NCBI GenBank assembly: GCA_964349805.1
Contig: CAYGHE010000001.1
Span: 1 to 64,000, forward strand
Direction of reading: 5' to 3'
Source of the DNA: CAYGHE01 sp964349805
Lineage (GTDB): Bacteria > Patescibacteriota > Saccharimonadia > Saccharimonadales > Saccharimonadaceae
Length of the DNA stretch: 64,000 bases
In this document: in pieces, positions 15,986-24,980 of the stretch
How positions within the stretch are numbered: position 1 is the first letter of the stretch
How the letters are laid out: each line of letters starts with the position of its first letter
Notes under the pieces: model-generated
The model's input: only the letters and a program-made list of their open reading frames with translations
Told to the model about the DNA's origin: nothing
Database searches by the model: none
Position numbers and translations under genes: made by a program

Positions 15986-16080
15986 ATATTCATGTCGTCT
16001 GTAGCTTGATAGTCATTGGTTAGAGCGATCGCTGTTATCTCTAACGGCTCCGCCTTGGCCAACTTAAGCTACATCCGCCA
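15986..16080 (-). repeat. Partial 5' copy of tRNA-His with inverted D-arm, upstream of the gene
   Basis: The first 14 nt of tRNA-His including one flanking base (TGGCGGATGTAGCT) occur twice on the minus strand: at the gene itself and 94 nt upstream (16080-16067). The upstream copy continues into a D-arm with extra bases, then an inverted copy of the D-arm. Nested stems therefore form: GTAGCTT/AAGCTAC, TTGG/CCAA and TTAGAG/CTCTAA. A TATAAT (16097-16092 on the minus strand) lies just upstream, so it would form the leader of the tRNA-His transcript. Confidence 0.55.
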
Positions 16081-16140
16081 GACAATACAGAATTATATCA
16101 TTTATTGAGGTGAATATCTATAAAAATGACCCCCTTAAGG

Positions 16141-17664
16141 TTATATTTCGCGCAATGTCTCGATGTCTGCGCCAAGGCTATTTAAGCGAGTTGCAAAATC
16201 TTCGTATCCTCGATTAATAGAGTAGACATCGCGCAGGGTTGACGTGCCTGGCACGGCTAACATAGCCAACAATACTACCACTGATGGCCTCAGGGCTGGC
16301 GGAGCTATGATATCGGCTGGCTTCCACTGCGTGGGCCCGGTAATATAGACGCGGTGCGGATCAACTAGTTCAATAGTAGCGTTCAGTTTTGATAATTCCG
16401 TAAAGTAAATAGCGCGGTTTTCATAAGACCAGTCGTGTACCAAGGTGCGGCCTTTGGCGACAGTGGCAATCAGCCCCAAGAAAGGCAAATTGTCCATATT
16501 GACCGCTGATGGATAGCAGTGCAATTTATCTTTTGGAGCCTTCAAGTCAGAGGGCATAACTCGTATATCAGCCAGTTGCGTCACACCGTTATTAGCAGGA
16601 TAACTCTTGCTAATCTCGGCCTTCAATCCCATGTCTTCGAGTATAGCCATCTCAATTTCCAAAAATTCAATTGGCGCTCTTTTAACCGTAATATCAGATC
16701 CCGTAACTATGCCGGCCGCTAATAAACTCATGGCTTCAATTGGATCTTCACTAGGGTAATATTCGACGTTTCTGTTGATAAGCCGTAATCCGCGCACGGT
16801 TAACTTATTAGTGCCAAAGCCTTCTATTTTGACACCTAGCTTTTGCAAAAATAGGCATAAATCCTGCACCATATATTCATTGTTAATGTTGTGGATAACG
16901 GTCACGCCATCGTATAAGGCCGCCGCCATAAGAATGTTCTCGCTAACCGTGTTACCCCTTTCGGTCAAGACGATAGTTTTGTCTATTTTCTTGGGTTTTA
17001 CAGTTGCGTAGTAATAATCCGTGGTGGCTTTGACTTCTAGGCCGAAATGACTTAAAACCGATAGATGAGGTTCTACCGTCCGCTTACCAAGGTTGCAGCC
17101 GCCAGCAAAAGGCAATTTGAATTCTTTGAACTGGTGCATGAGAGGCCCCAAGAACATAATAATAGTCCGAGTGCGTTTGGCAGCCTCAATATCCATGTCC
17201 TCAAGTTTCAACCTTTTGGGCGGAATTATCTCTAGGTCGTTATTTTCCAACCATCGAGTCTTAACCCCGATGCTATTTAACACCTCGATAATACGATTCA
17301 CCTCTTCTATACGAGCTACACGTCTGAGCGTCGTTTTGCCCTTGTTTAGCAAGCTGGCGCACAAAAGTCCGACAGCAGCGTTTTTGCTAGTTTTGACCTC
17401 TATTGCTCCGGATAGCTTTTTGCCACCGTTAATCCGAAAATTCGTTTTTCCAGATTGGTTCAGGCTGACTAATTCTTTGGAAAGCACTTCGCTAATACGA
17501 GCTAACATCTCAAGGCTGATATTTTGTCCACCCTTTTCTATACGATTAATAGCACTTTGACTAGTACCTAGTTCATGGGCTAATTGAGTCTGTGTCAACC
17601 CCCTAGACTGCCTAGTTTCTTGTATTAAAGTACCGATTTTTGATTTATAGTCATTTTGTATCAT
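16141..17664 (-). CDS. murA: MurA (UDP-GlcNAc enolpyruvyl transferase) with N-terminal XRE-type HTH domain
   Basis: MurA transfers enolpyruvate from PEP to UDP-GlcNAc, the first committed step of peptidoglycan synthesis. The 507-residue product starts with a complete XRE helix-turn-helix (about 8-66; GLTQTQLAHELGTSQSAINR). From about residue 74 it continues as a two-lobed EPSP-synthase-type domain. Lys94-Asn95 in SKNAA and the catalytic Cys190 in AGGCNLGKR are present. A HTH fused to MurA is unusual. ATG 17664 lies 7 nt after TAACAT; upstream codons do not extend a known domain. Confidence 0.88.
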   Translation of the reverse strand: MIQNDYKSKIGTLIQETRQSRGLTQTQLAHELGTSQSAINRIEKGGQNISLEMLARISEVLSKELVSLNQSGKTNFRINGGKKLSGAIEVKTSKNAAVGLLCASLLNKGKTTLRRVARIEEVNRIIEVLNSIGVKTRWLENNDLEIIPPKRLKLEDMDIEAAKRTRTIIMFLGPLMHQFKEFKLPFAGGCNLGKRTVEPHLSVLSHFGLEVKATTDYYYATVKPKKIDKTIVLTERGNTVSENILMAAALYDGVTVIHNINNEYMVQDLCLFLQKLGVKIEGFGTNKLTVRGLRLINRNVEYYPSEDPIEAMSLLAAGIVTGSDITVKRAPIEFLEIEMAILEDMGLKAEISKSYPANNGVTQLADIRVMPSDLKAPKDKLHCYPSAVNMDNLPFLGLIATVAKGRTLVHDWSYENRAIYFTELSKLNATIELVDPHRVYITGPTQWKPADIIAPPALRPSVVVLLAMLAVPGTSTLRDVYSINRGYEDFATRLNSLGADIETLREI

Positions 17665-17772
17665 ACAGGTTATGTTACACCATAGATGATATAAAAACAA
17701 GACCGGATTGCACAATTCAAACTGCCAAAATAGCTGTTTAACTGCTATACTTGAATTAACAAAGGAGTCACT

Positions 17773-19041
17773 ATGAAAGACAAAGCAGTAGCTAAATTAA
17801 TTGCTGGTGAAGAAACGCGACAAAAAGAAGGGCTAGAGTTAATCCCTAGCGAGAACTACGTCAGCCGCGATGTCTTGACGGCTCTAGGTAGCATATTTAC
17901 CAACAAATATTCCGAAGGTTACCCAGGAAAACGATATTACGGTGGTCAAGAATTCACCGATCAAGTTGAGCAACTGGCAATTGATCGCGCCAAGCAACTA
18001 TTCAAGGCTGACCACGCCAACGTTCAGCCCCACTCTGGCGCACCTGCCAATGAAGCGGTTTATAGCGCCTGGCTAGAGCCTGGTGATACCGTATTAGCCA
18101 TGGATTTAAGCCACGGTGGCCATTTGACTCATGGCGCGCCAGTAACACGTAGCGCCAAACTGTATAATTTCATTCGTTACAAAATGAAAGATGTCTCAAC
18201 TGGTGAAATCGACTATGATGAATTGCGCGTCCTAGCATTGAAGTATAAACCGAAAATTATTCTGGCCGGCTTTAGCTCCTACCCAAGAGAACTTGATTAT
18301 GCCAAGTTCGCCGCTATCGGACAGGAAGTTGGTGCTCTTTTGATGGCTGACATGGCACACATCGCAGGCTTAATTGCCGGCGGCGTAGCAGTTAATCCAT
18401 TCGACCACGGCTTCCACGTTATCACGGCTACAACCCATAAAACTCTGCGCGGTCCACGTGGCGGATTAATTTTGTCAAAAGGTACAGTCAGTAACCCCTT
18501 TAAAGCACCTGAGAAAACTCTTGATAATATTCCAACTTTGATAGACCGAGCTGTCTTCCCAGGTATGCAGGGCGGTCCGCACATGCACGTAATTGCCGCC
18601 AAAGCCGTCGCGTTCGGTGAAGCGTTGCAACCAGCTTTCAACGACTATGCCCGTCAAATAGTGGATAATGCCTCGGTATTAGCAGACGAGTTACTAAAAC
18701 AAGGATTCAGCTTAATAACTGGCGGAACCAGCAATCACATGATTGTAGCCAATGTTCATAAGAGTTTCGGTATCGACGGTAAAGTCGTACAGAGTACGCT
18801 AGATTCCATAGGTCTTACATTGAATGCGAACGTTATACCTGACGATCCCCTGCCGCCCGCTCGTCCTAGCGGTGTGCGACTAGGGACTCCTGCTATTACA
18901 ACTCGCGGGCTAAAGACAGAACATATGCCCCAGATAGCTGGGTGGATAAGTAGCGCCATAGATAACCGCGACGATAAATCCGCCCTAGATAACCTCCGAC
19001 ACGAAGTCACTGCTTTTTCTAAAAACTATCCTATTTACTAA
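17773..19041 (+). CDS. glyA: Serine hydroxymethyltransferase
   Basis: PLP enzyme converting serine and THF to glycine and 5,10-methylene-THF, the substrate of FolD. The 422-residue product has the family N-terminus (EGLELIPSENYVS), YPGKRYYGGQE, and the PLP-lysine motif TTHKTLRGPRGG. Unlike most genes here, it has a real leader: TATACT about 25 nt upstream and a Shine-Dalgarno AAAGGAGT before ATG 17773. It ends overlapping the convergent pilin gene by 4 nt. Confidence 0.96.
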   Translation: MKDKAVAKLIAGEETRQKEGLELIPSENYVSRDVLTALGSIFTNKYSEGYPGKRYYGGQEFTDQVEQLAIDRAKQLFKADHANVQPHSGAPANEAVYSAWLEPGDTVLAMDLSHGGHLTHGAPVTRSAKLYNFIRYKMKDVSTGEIDYDELRVLALKYKPKIILAGFSSYPRELDYAKFAAIGQEVGALLMADMAHIAGLIAGGVAVNPFDHGFHVITATTHKTLRGPRGGLILSKGTVSNPFKAPEKTLDNIPTLIDRAVFPGMQGGPHMHVIAAKAVAFGEALQPAFNDYARQIVDNASVLADELLKQGFSLITGGTSNHMIVANVHKSFGIDGKVVQSTLDSIGLTLNANVIPDDPLPPARPSGVRLGTPAITTRGLKTEHMPQIAGWISSAIDNRDDKSALDNLRHEVTAFSKNYPIY

Positions 19042-19481
19042 GAAGAGGTTACAGCCGTACCTGCCGTACCACTTACATCACCCACATCCATAGTCACTGC
19101 AGATCCAACACTAAAGTCCCAATACTGAATTGTAGCACCCACACCCGAACCGTATGGGATATATATAATTGAGTCGTCACCGTTAGTTGCATCTAGACCA
19201 GAGGCGATAAAGGTGATTCCAGCTGGTAAAGTAGCAACACCACTAGTAAAGTGACCTAGAGCTGTCGGATACACATTTTCCTCTGCATAATACGCATCTG
19301 CAACGTTCTTTACCGCTACAGCGTTAGTTTGCGCCTTGGCTGTGTTAGCCCTCTGCGTAATACCCGTGTACGATACTACTGTTATTGCTGCTAAAATTCC
19401 GATAACGACAATGACTATCAAAAGTTCTACAATCGTAAAACCGGATTGCTTCTGTCTTTTTATAATGCCTTGAGTAATCAC
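19038..19481 (-). CDS. Type IV pilin-like protein
   Basis: A 147-residue prepilin. The short basic leader ends QSG, followed by FTIVELLIVIVVIGILAAI (type III signal cleaved after Gly14, Glu at +5). The globular part is small, with two Val/Ala/Thr-rich strands, and resembles major pilin PilA. Length and leader suggest the main filament subunit of the cluster. The start is GTG 19481 with an AGGGGG Shine-Dalgarno. It is the last of four prepilin genes on this strand. Confidence 0.88.
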   Translation of the reverse strand: MITQGIIKRQKQSGFTIVELLIVIVVIGILAAITVVSYTGITQRANTAKAQTNAVAVKNVADAYYAEENVYPTALGHFTSGVATLPAGITFIASGLDATNGDDSIIYIPYGSGVGATIQYWDFSVGSAVTMDVGDVSGTAGTAVTSS

Positions 19482-19559
19482 TGTTATGCCCCCTAATTTT
19501 CATGTTAACTTGCTATCAATATACTACGCCGTGACTATAAGCACAAGTATTTTAATGGC

Positions 19560-21668
19560 TTATTGATCTGCGTAAAAGTTTATACCATCAAGAGATGTCC
19601 ATCCACTATTACCACCCCCTTGTATAATTACTTGCCCTACATTAGTAATATCTATTCTAGCCCACACACCAGCAGCAACTGATGTCAGCAACAGCCTGTT
19701 AGCAGGTCTATAGCCTACGGGCAAGACAGCTAATACTGTGCCGTCCGTAGCGGTACCCGATTTGATTAGTCCCTTGAGGCTGACCAATCCGTCAGAAGCT
19801 TTGGTATATTGAGGCGTTGAGAATATATCGCCGTACCAAACCCAACCATTCTGTAAGGTCAGGTTAGTCCAACTGCCAATCCCGGCCGGATAATATAACA
19901 GTTTCATGGATTGATAACTACTAGAAGTTCCTTTGGACACTATGCCCGTAGGCGTTACCCCAACCCTATGTTCAACACCTAAATATGACATACCCGCTGA
20001 CCTGGCGGATATATGCAAATATAGCGGCGGTAAAAGACTTAAGGGGACATTATAAATCTGAGTACCGTTAGCACCGGTACCCGGCGTCAAAAGACCTTGA
20101 AGATCAACGCGTCCAACACTGTCAACCACATAAGACGAAGTACCGTAAATGCTAGTCGGCGAGTACTCTGTCCACCCATTCGATAGTGGGGTGGCTGCTG
20201 TCCTACTGTACCTACCCCCTTCCGGTATAAAACTTATCCCGTCTAACGAGTACCATGCTGTACCACCTGCAATAAAAGCTATTGAACCGCTTGCATATAC
20301 ATCAACTCGACCACTAGCACTATTGGATGTATTCTGATATATGTGAGTTTGGGTTGGCCTGTATCCCTCAGGTAGAGAAGCTATCGTCTCAGCGAGGACA
20401 GGTGTACCAGATCGTTTTACCAAACCTTTAAGGACTATTGTTCCGCTGCTAGTCTTCATATAGGCGGCCGAGTTGAAAACTGAGTCATAAGTTGTCCAGT
20501 TGTTTTGTAGCGTTAATGCTTGCCACCCGAGATTATTCACCATCAACATGGCGCTTGAAGAAGTAACGCTACCCTTAGAATTAGCAACTACTGCTCGATA
20601 TAAATCACCATCCATAATGTCAGTAACTGTCGGTAAAGTCAGGGTTGTTGAAGTAGCCCCTAACACATCATTCCAGGTACCGCCGTAATCAGGAGAGCTT
20701 TGCCACTGGATACTTGGCGCAGGATAACCTAATATGGAGACCGTAAAGGCCGCTATATTGGTGTCACTGGCAAGTACAGTTTTGTTTTGCGGTTGGGTAG
20801 TTATAAGTGGCGCAAAATTTTCAAGGGTTGTGGCACTTGGATTATCGTTTGTACTGATAGCTCGCGTAGCTCCGCTTTGGCCAAAAGTACGTCCAGCCAC
20901 TGTTTTTTCAGCATCAATCGTTATTCGCGCTGTAGTCGCAGCTTGCAACGCTAGTGATCTGTCTGCCGTAGAAGCACCGCTATCACTAGCTATCGTATTT
21001 TGTTGGGTTTCTGAAGGATCGGTAAAGTATGTGATATTAAAGCCATTGGCAGTAATGCCATCAACCAATTTCATGTCTTGGGTTACACAATACGCTCCTG
21101 TTATGCCAGGCGCGCAACTGGGCTGTTGCCAGGGCGTGGAACAACCTATGGTGTTGTAATTCTCAGGCATTAGTACCCGTCGCCATAACGAGTTATCTCG
21201 CACAAAATAGACAATGTTAAACATTAATATCGGATTTTCTACTATCTTACCACTGTTGCAAGCATTTGGTTGGCCGTTTAAATAAACAAATCCCGTATCA
21301 GTAGAAATAGGATTGTCCGTAGTGCTATAAGCGTTTAGGATTAGCATTGGTCCATTTGAACCAGCGTTTTGAAAACTTCCAGTACCGTTATCAAAACCCT
21401 GAGGCGAGGTCAAATTCACGTTATTGGTGGCTAGATATGCACCGCTGAGTTTAACGTCTCGCTCTATGCGATCCAGGGTGTCTTGTATGTTATAAGCCAA
21501 CACACTAGCAGCCCGAGTTGCTAACACGTCACCAGTTATATTTATAATCAATCCTATAAAAGCACCTATAATCAGCACCACGAGTGGTGCAGCTACTAGT
21601 ACTTCAACGACAGTAAATCCGCACTGTTGCTTGGCTTTGGGTTTATGGTTATTGTTTCTTAATGACAT
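19560..21668 (-). CDS. Large minor pseudopilin with Ig-like and repeated C-terminal domains
   Basis: A 702-residue protein with a type IV prepilin leader (QQCG cleaved before FTVVEVLVAA, Glu at +5) and N-terminal helix. A pilin-like domain (about 50-280) is followed by an Ig-like domain (about 290-380; SIQWQSSPDYGG and GDLYRAVVANSKG). At least three copies of a ~100-residue module then follow, each with a LQNxWxxY segment, KxSSGxVxLKGLV and LPxGYRP. The repeats resemble tail-fibre/adhesin-type modules. This would place a large adhesin-like head at a pilus tip or surface. Confidence 0.75.
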   Translation of the reverse strand: MSLRNNNHKPKAKQQCGFTVVEVLVAAPLVVLIIGAFIGLIINITGDVLATRAASVLAYNIQDTLDRIERDVKLSGAYLATNNVNLTSPQGFDNGTGSFQNAGSNGPMLILNAYSTTDNPISTDTGFVYLNGQPNACNSGKIVENPILMFNIVYFVRDNSLWRRVLMPENYNTIGCSTPWQQPSCAPGITGAYCVTQDMKLVDGITANGFNITYFTDPSETQQNTIASDSGASTADRSLALQAATTARITIDAEKTVAGRTFGQSGATRAISTNDNPSATTLENFAPLITTQPQNKTVLASDTNIAAFTVSILGYPAPSIQWQSSPDYGGTWNDVLGATSTTLTLPTVTDIMDGDLYRAVVANSKGSVTSSSAMLMVNNLGWQALTLQNNWTTYDSVFNSAAYMKTSSGTIVLKGLVKRSGTPVLAETIASLPEGYRPTQTHIYQNTSNSASGRVDVYASGSIAFIAGGTAWYSLDGISFIPEGGRYSRTAATPLSNGWTEYSPTSIYGTSSYVVDSVGRVDLQGLLTPGTGANGTQIYNVPLSLLPPLYLHISARSAGMSYLGVEHRVGVTPTGIVSKGTSSSYQSMKLLYYPAGIGSWTNLTLQNGWVWYGDIFSTPQYTKASDGLVSLKGLIKSGTATDGTVLAVLPVGYRPANRLLLTSVAAGVWARIDITNVGQVIIQGGGNSGWTSLDGINFYADQ

Positions 21669-21703
21669 TTATACCCTATAATACCCTTTTAAGTTAAAAT
21701 ATC

Positions 21704-23230
21704 TCATGACGATGCCGCTATCTCTACTGGAACGCGCGAGTACGTTACTGAATTATTGCCAAGTGCACCGTTGCTATTCAACCCCCAGCAATACACTCTC
21801 GATTTAGCGATAGCACAACTATGGTTGGTACCCGCAGAAACAGATGTAGCAGATCCAGCCATAATAGAGGTTTCGACTGCTACAGGCACAAGAGAATCGG
21901 CGGTAGAGTTATTGCCTAGCTGTCCCCAGGTGGCATTCCGACCCCAGCAATATACACGGCCACCGGCCACCGCACATGTATGATCCATGCCAGCACTAAT
22001 GTCGGTGACAGTTTTACCAGCTAGCACCCCGGAAATATCAACCGCTACGGGAACAGATGAATCGGCGGTAGAGTTATTGCCTAATTTGCCATACGCGCCT
22101 TGCCCCCAACAATAGGCCTGACCGTCAGCTACTGCGCAAGAATGACGTGTCCCACTAGAGGCGGCAACACTAATTCGCGTAACAGTTTTGCCATTCAATA
22201 CACCCCCCGTGTAAACAGCTACTGGTACTAAAGACTGGGTGGTGGAGTTATTACCTAGTTCGCCATTGCCGTTCCAGCCCCAACAATAGGCCTGACCGTC
22301 AGCTACTGCGCAAGAATGCACATTTCCTGCTGCAACAGCCGTAACTGTTTTACCGGACAACACACCAGCAGTATTCACAGCTACAGGAGCGTTTTGCTGA
22401 GTAGTAGCATTATTACCAAGACGACCAAAACTACCAGTACCCCAACAATATGCATTACCACTAGCTACTGCACAAGTGTGCAGCCAACCTGCGCTAACAT
22501 CGGTAACTGTTTTACCGGACAACACACCAGCAGTATTCACAGCTACAGGAGCGTTTTGCTGAGTAGTGGAACCATTGCCAAGCTGTCCAAGACTGCCACT
22601 ACCCCAACAATAAGCTAAGCTAGAGGCTACGGTACAAGAGAAAGCTACGCCCGCAGTAATACGGCTCGGTACTTTACCGGATAATATACCCGCGGTATCG
22701 ACGGCGGCTGGAATCAAAGAATTGCCGGTAGTATTGTTACCAAGCTGTCCAAGACTGCCACTACCCCAACAATATGCTTGACCCCCAGCTACCCCACAGG
22801 TATGACCGTCTCCGGCATTGATTTGTTGCCAGGCGCCCTCAGGCAAGACCTTCTCCGTATAGACGGAGTGCGCAACTTCTTTCTGGGGTGAGCCATATTT
22901 TACGATAACTAGTACTTTTGAAATAGTTGGCGTATCACCATACGGACAAGAAATCGTAACCGTTACTAATACGTTTGATAGATTATCCGCACTAACGGCT
23001 TGGTCAGTTAAAATACTCTGTTCACTGCAAATAGCCAGAGCGGAACTAGTATACCTTTGTATGTAGTCATAAGCTAAATTACTAGCACGTGATTGTGTAC
23101 GACTCTCGCCACCATCACGAGTAATTACACTGTAGAGTTGATAACCAGACACCAAAAATGCTACAGCGATAAACAAGGTTATTAATAGTTCTATTACGCT
23201 GAATCCTGCTTGTTGGTTATGTTTTTTCAT
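21704..23230 (-). CDS. Pseudopilin fused to an RCC1-type beta-propeller
   Basis: A 508-residue protein. The prepilin leader (cleavage before FSVIELLITL, about residue 10) and a short pilin domain occupy the first ~130 residues. About seven RCC1-type repeats follow, each of 50-58 residues with HSCAVADGQAYCWG and GQLGNNST. Each carries a Cys pair, so disulfides are likely outside the cell. Two repeats share a perfect 65-bp DNA identity, pointing to recent duplication. The 4-nt overlap with the upstream prepilin gene indicates one operon. Function is probably presentation of a binding head on a pilus. Confidence 0.82.
   Translation of the reverse strand: MKKHNQQAGFSVIELLITLFIAVAFLVSGYQLYSVITRDGGESRTQSRASNLAYDYIQRYTSSALAICSEQSILTDQAVSADNLSNVLVTVTISCPYGDTPTISKVLVIVKYGSPQKEVAHSVYTEKVLPEGAWQQINAGDGHTCGVAGGQAYCWGSGSLGQLGNNTTGNSLIPAAVDTAGILSGKVPSRITAGVAFSCTVASSLAYCWGSGSLGQLGNGSTTQQNAPVAVNTAGVLSGKTVTDVSAGWLHTCAVASGNAYCWGTGSFGRLGNNATTQQNAPVAVNTAGVLSGKTVTAVAAGNVHSCAVADGQAYCWGWNGNGELGNNSTTQSLVPVAVYTGGVLNGKTVTRISVAASSGTRHSCAVADGQAYCWGQGAYGKLGNNSTADSSVPVAVDISGVLAGKTVTDISAGMDHTCAVAGGRVYCWGRNATWGQLGNNSTADSLVPVAVETSIMAGSATSVSAGTNHSCAIAKSRVYCWGLNSNGALGNNSVTYSRVPVEIAASS
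22341..22567. repeat. Near-identical tandem repeat units inside the RCC1-pseudopilin gene
   Basis: A 65-bp segment at 22341-22405 recurs without mismatch at 22503-22567, offset by 162 bp (54 codons, one propeller blade). A second pair of 41-bp identical segments is at 22104-22144 and 22278-22318 (offset 174 bp). Such identity favours blade gain or loss by recombination or slippage. Confidence 0.85.
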
Positions 23231-23739
23231 TGATTTCTACTTGTTACGAACTGTACGCTAGTTGCGGATTCTAGAAAATAATAAATGTTGAATTTGCGGC
23301 AGGCATCAGTTACTAGCGTGCATAAGCTGCCATCAGATTTTAGCGGTTGATAAACATACTCGTCAACACTGGGATAAGGAACGATCGCTTCAGGGTTGGT
23401 GCTGTTATTATTAGAAGCGGCTACCAAACTAATATCTGGTGATGCAACCCCAGGCGCCCTTAGAGAATTCGGGTGAATATCGCGTAACACTGACCTAATA
23501 CTTTCTTCTCCTTCGCCGATAAATGCCGTTGATGGATAATTGCCGCCAGGTAAATCATCTGACCCTGAAGTATAAAAATTTTCTAAATGTATAGAGATAG
23601 ATTCGATATCTCCACGCCTTTCTTCGTCTCGTGCGCTGGCTTGAGCCCCTCTTAAGTTAACAGCCCCCAGTGTAAGCAATATACCTAGGACCGCTATAAT
23701 AATCAGCAATTCGGTAATAGTAAAACCGCGACGTTTCAT
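23227..23739 (-). CDS. Type IV pilin-like/pseudopilin protein
   Basis: A 170-residue prepilin with a very short leader (MKRRG) and FTITELLIIIAVLGILLTLG, Glu at +5. The following region is helical and charged, then a globular part with two cysteines close to SLCTLVTDACRK. It is the first gene of the four-gene prepilin operon. ATG 23739 lies 6 nt after TATGCT. Confidence 0.85.
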   Translation of the reverse strand: MKRRGFTITELLIIIAVLGILLTLGAVNLRGAQASARDEERRGDIESISIHLENFYTSGSDDLPGGNYPSTAFIGEGEESIRSVLRDIHPNSLRAPGVASPDISLVAASNNNSTNPEAIVPYPSVDEYVYQPLKSDGSLCTLVTDACRKFNIYYFLESATSVQFVTSRNQ

Positions 23740-23780
23740 GCTATTAGCATAAGAGTTTCGCGCTAAAACCGCAAGTTAAG

Positions 23781-24800
23781 TTAAATTTCGAGTGGCTCTT
23801 GTTCAATTTCAATATTAAACTGATCGCGTACCTTTTTAGTAATTTCTTCGCGAGCTTGTGCTAAATCATTATACGAATTAGCTGACTGATTGATTAGCAC
23901 TAACGCATTTTTGTCATGTATTTTCATGCCATGCAACACCTGACCCTTCAACCCGGTTTGCTCAATCAACCAGCCTGTTGGTATTTTGTATCTGCCATCC
24001 CCCATCTCATAAGACGGAATTGACGGATAATTGACCGTCAAGCTTTTCAGCTGATCATCACTGACGATAGCGTTTTTAAAAAACGACCCAGTGTTAGGTA
24101 TTTGCTTGGGGTCAGGCAATTTATCTTTGCGTATATTTAATACGGCTTCCCTGATGGTTGCGGGTGTAAACTCTGTAATATTGTGTTCGTCCAAATATCT
24201 TTGCAGAGCTTCATAAAACGGTGGTTTAGGAGAGCTTTTAGATAATTTCAAAGTTATAGAAACAATAACGTAGCGTCCTTTGGCTGATTCGCGGAAAATA
24301 CTGTTTCTATACGAAAAACCGCATTCGGTATTTTCTAGCACAACTACCTTTTCGGTTTCGCTATCGTAGGCTTCCAAAGATTGCAAAGTTTCGGCAATTT
24401 CCTGTCCGTAAGCCCCCACATTTTGAACCGGTGTAGCGCCAGCCGTACCCGGAATGCCAGACATAGCTTCAATACCACTTAATTTCATATTTACCGTTTT
24501 TTCAACCACCAAGTCCCAGTTTTCGCCAGCGCCTATTTTAATAGTCGTAGAAGAGTCGTCGTCATTTAAAACAGTAAAACCTGGTATGCGTACCCGCATG
24601 ACGATGCCGTCAAAGCCTTCGTCTTTAACTATTACGTTGCTACCTTCACCAAGTACAAAAATCGGCAAGGATTCTTGTTTGGCTTTCTCGTAGACGGCTA
24701 GCAAATCTTCAACCGTGTATGCGTCAACCATCAACCGAGCTTTGCCACCAATTTTCATGGTGACATAATCTTTTAGTGAAACATCAGAATGAATGTCCAT
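23781..24800 (-). CDS. murB: UDP-N-acetylenolpyruvoylglucosamine reductase
   Basis: FAD enzyme reducing the MurA product to UDP-MurNAc. The 339-residue product has the FAD-binding segment VLGEGSNVIV, GAGENWDLVV, SGIPGTAGATPVQNVGAYGQE, the loop YRNSIFR, and GSFFKNAIV with the Ser proton donor. The length and YRxSxF loop fit type I MurB. TATACT lies 7 nt before ATG 24800. It is separated from murA by the pilin cluster. Confidence 0.95.
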   Translation of the reverse strand: MDIHSDVSLKDYVTMKIGGKARLMVDAYTVEDLLAVYEKAKQESLPIFVLGEGSNVIVKDEGFDGIVMRVRIPGFTVLNDDDSSTTIKIGAGENWDLVVEKTVNMKLSGIEAMSGIPGTAGATPVQNVGAYGQEIAETLQSLEAYDSETEKVVVLENTECGFSYRNSIFRESAKGRYVIVSITLKLSKSSPKPPFYEALQRYLDEHNITEFTPATIREAVLNIRKDKLPDPKQIPNTGSFFKNAIVSDDQLKSLTVNYPSIPSYEMGDGRYKIPTGWLIEQTGLKGQVLHGMKIHDKNALVLINQSANSYNDLAQAREEITKKVRDQFNIEIEQEPLEI

Positions 24801-24834
24801 TTAGGCCAGTATAGCAAAATTAGTGACATGACTA

Positions 24835-24965
24835 GTAGGACATCGTCCCGCAGTGGCGGGACTCCTCCGCTCACTCACGAAAGAAAATATCCGCTATAGC
24901 GGCTGCTTTCTTTCATTTCACTCGCTACGCCGAACCTTCCGTTCGCTTCGCTCACTCGACGGTTC
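24835..24965 (-). repeat. tRNA-tail element of tRNA-Arg(TCG): split T-arm copy with structured insert
   Basis: On the minus strand a hairpin (24965-24932; GAACC...GGTTC arms) runs into GGTTCG (24936-24931). GCGAGTGAAATGAAAGAAAGC, split here as GCGAGTGAAATG plus AAAGAAAGC, follows, then a CCGCTATAGCGG palindrome. The second half is CGGAGGA, the perfect hairpin GTCCCGC CACT GCGGGAC (24862-24845), GAT and GTCCTAC, which repeats the T-stem of the tRNA. The acceptor copy is decayed. Part order matches the elements beside tRNA-Lys(CTT), tRNA-Arg(TCT) and tRNA-Pro(TGG). Confidence 0.6.
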
Positions 24966-24980
24966 TCACCCCACAGGAGA

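Noticed and set aside
15805..16062. Open frame across tRNA-Gly, tRNA-His and the leader
   Set aside because: It covers two good tRNA genes on the same strand; treated as read-through of noncoding DNA.
20734..21159. 141-codon open frame opposite the large pseudopilin
   Set aside because: No domain or signal features of its own; entirely overlapped by a gene with a clear prepilin leader.
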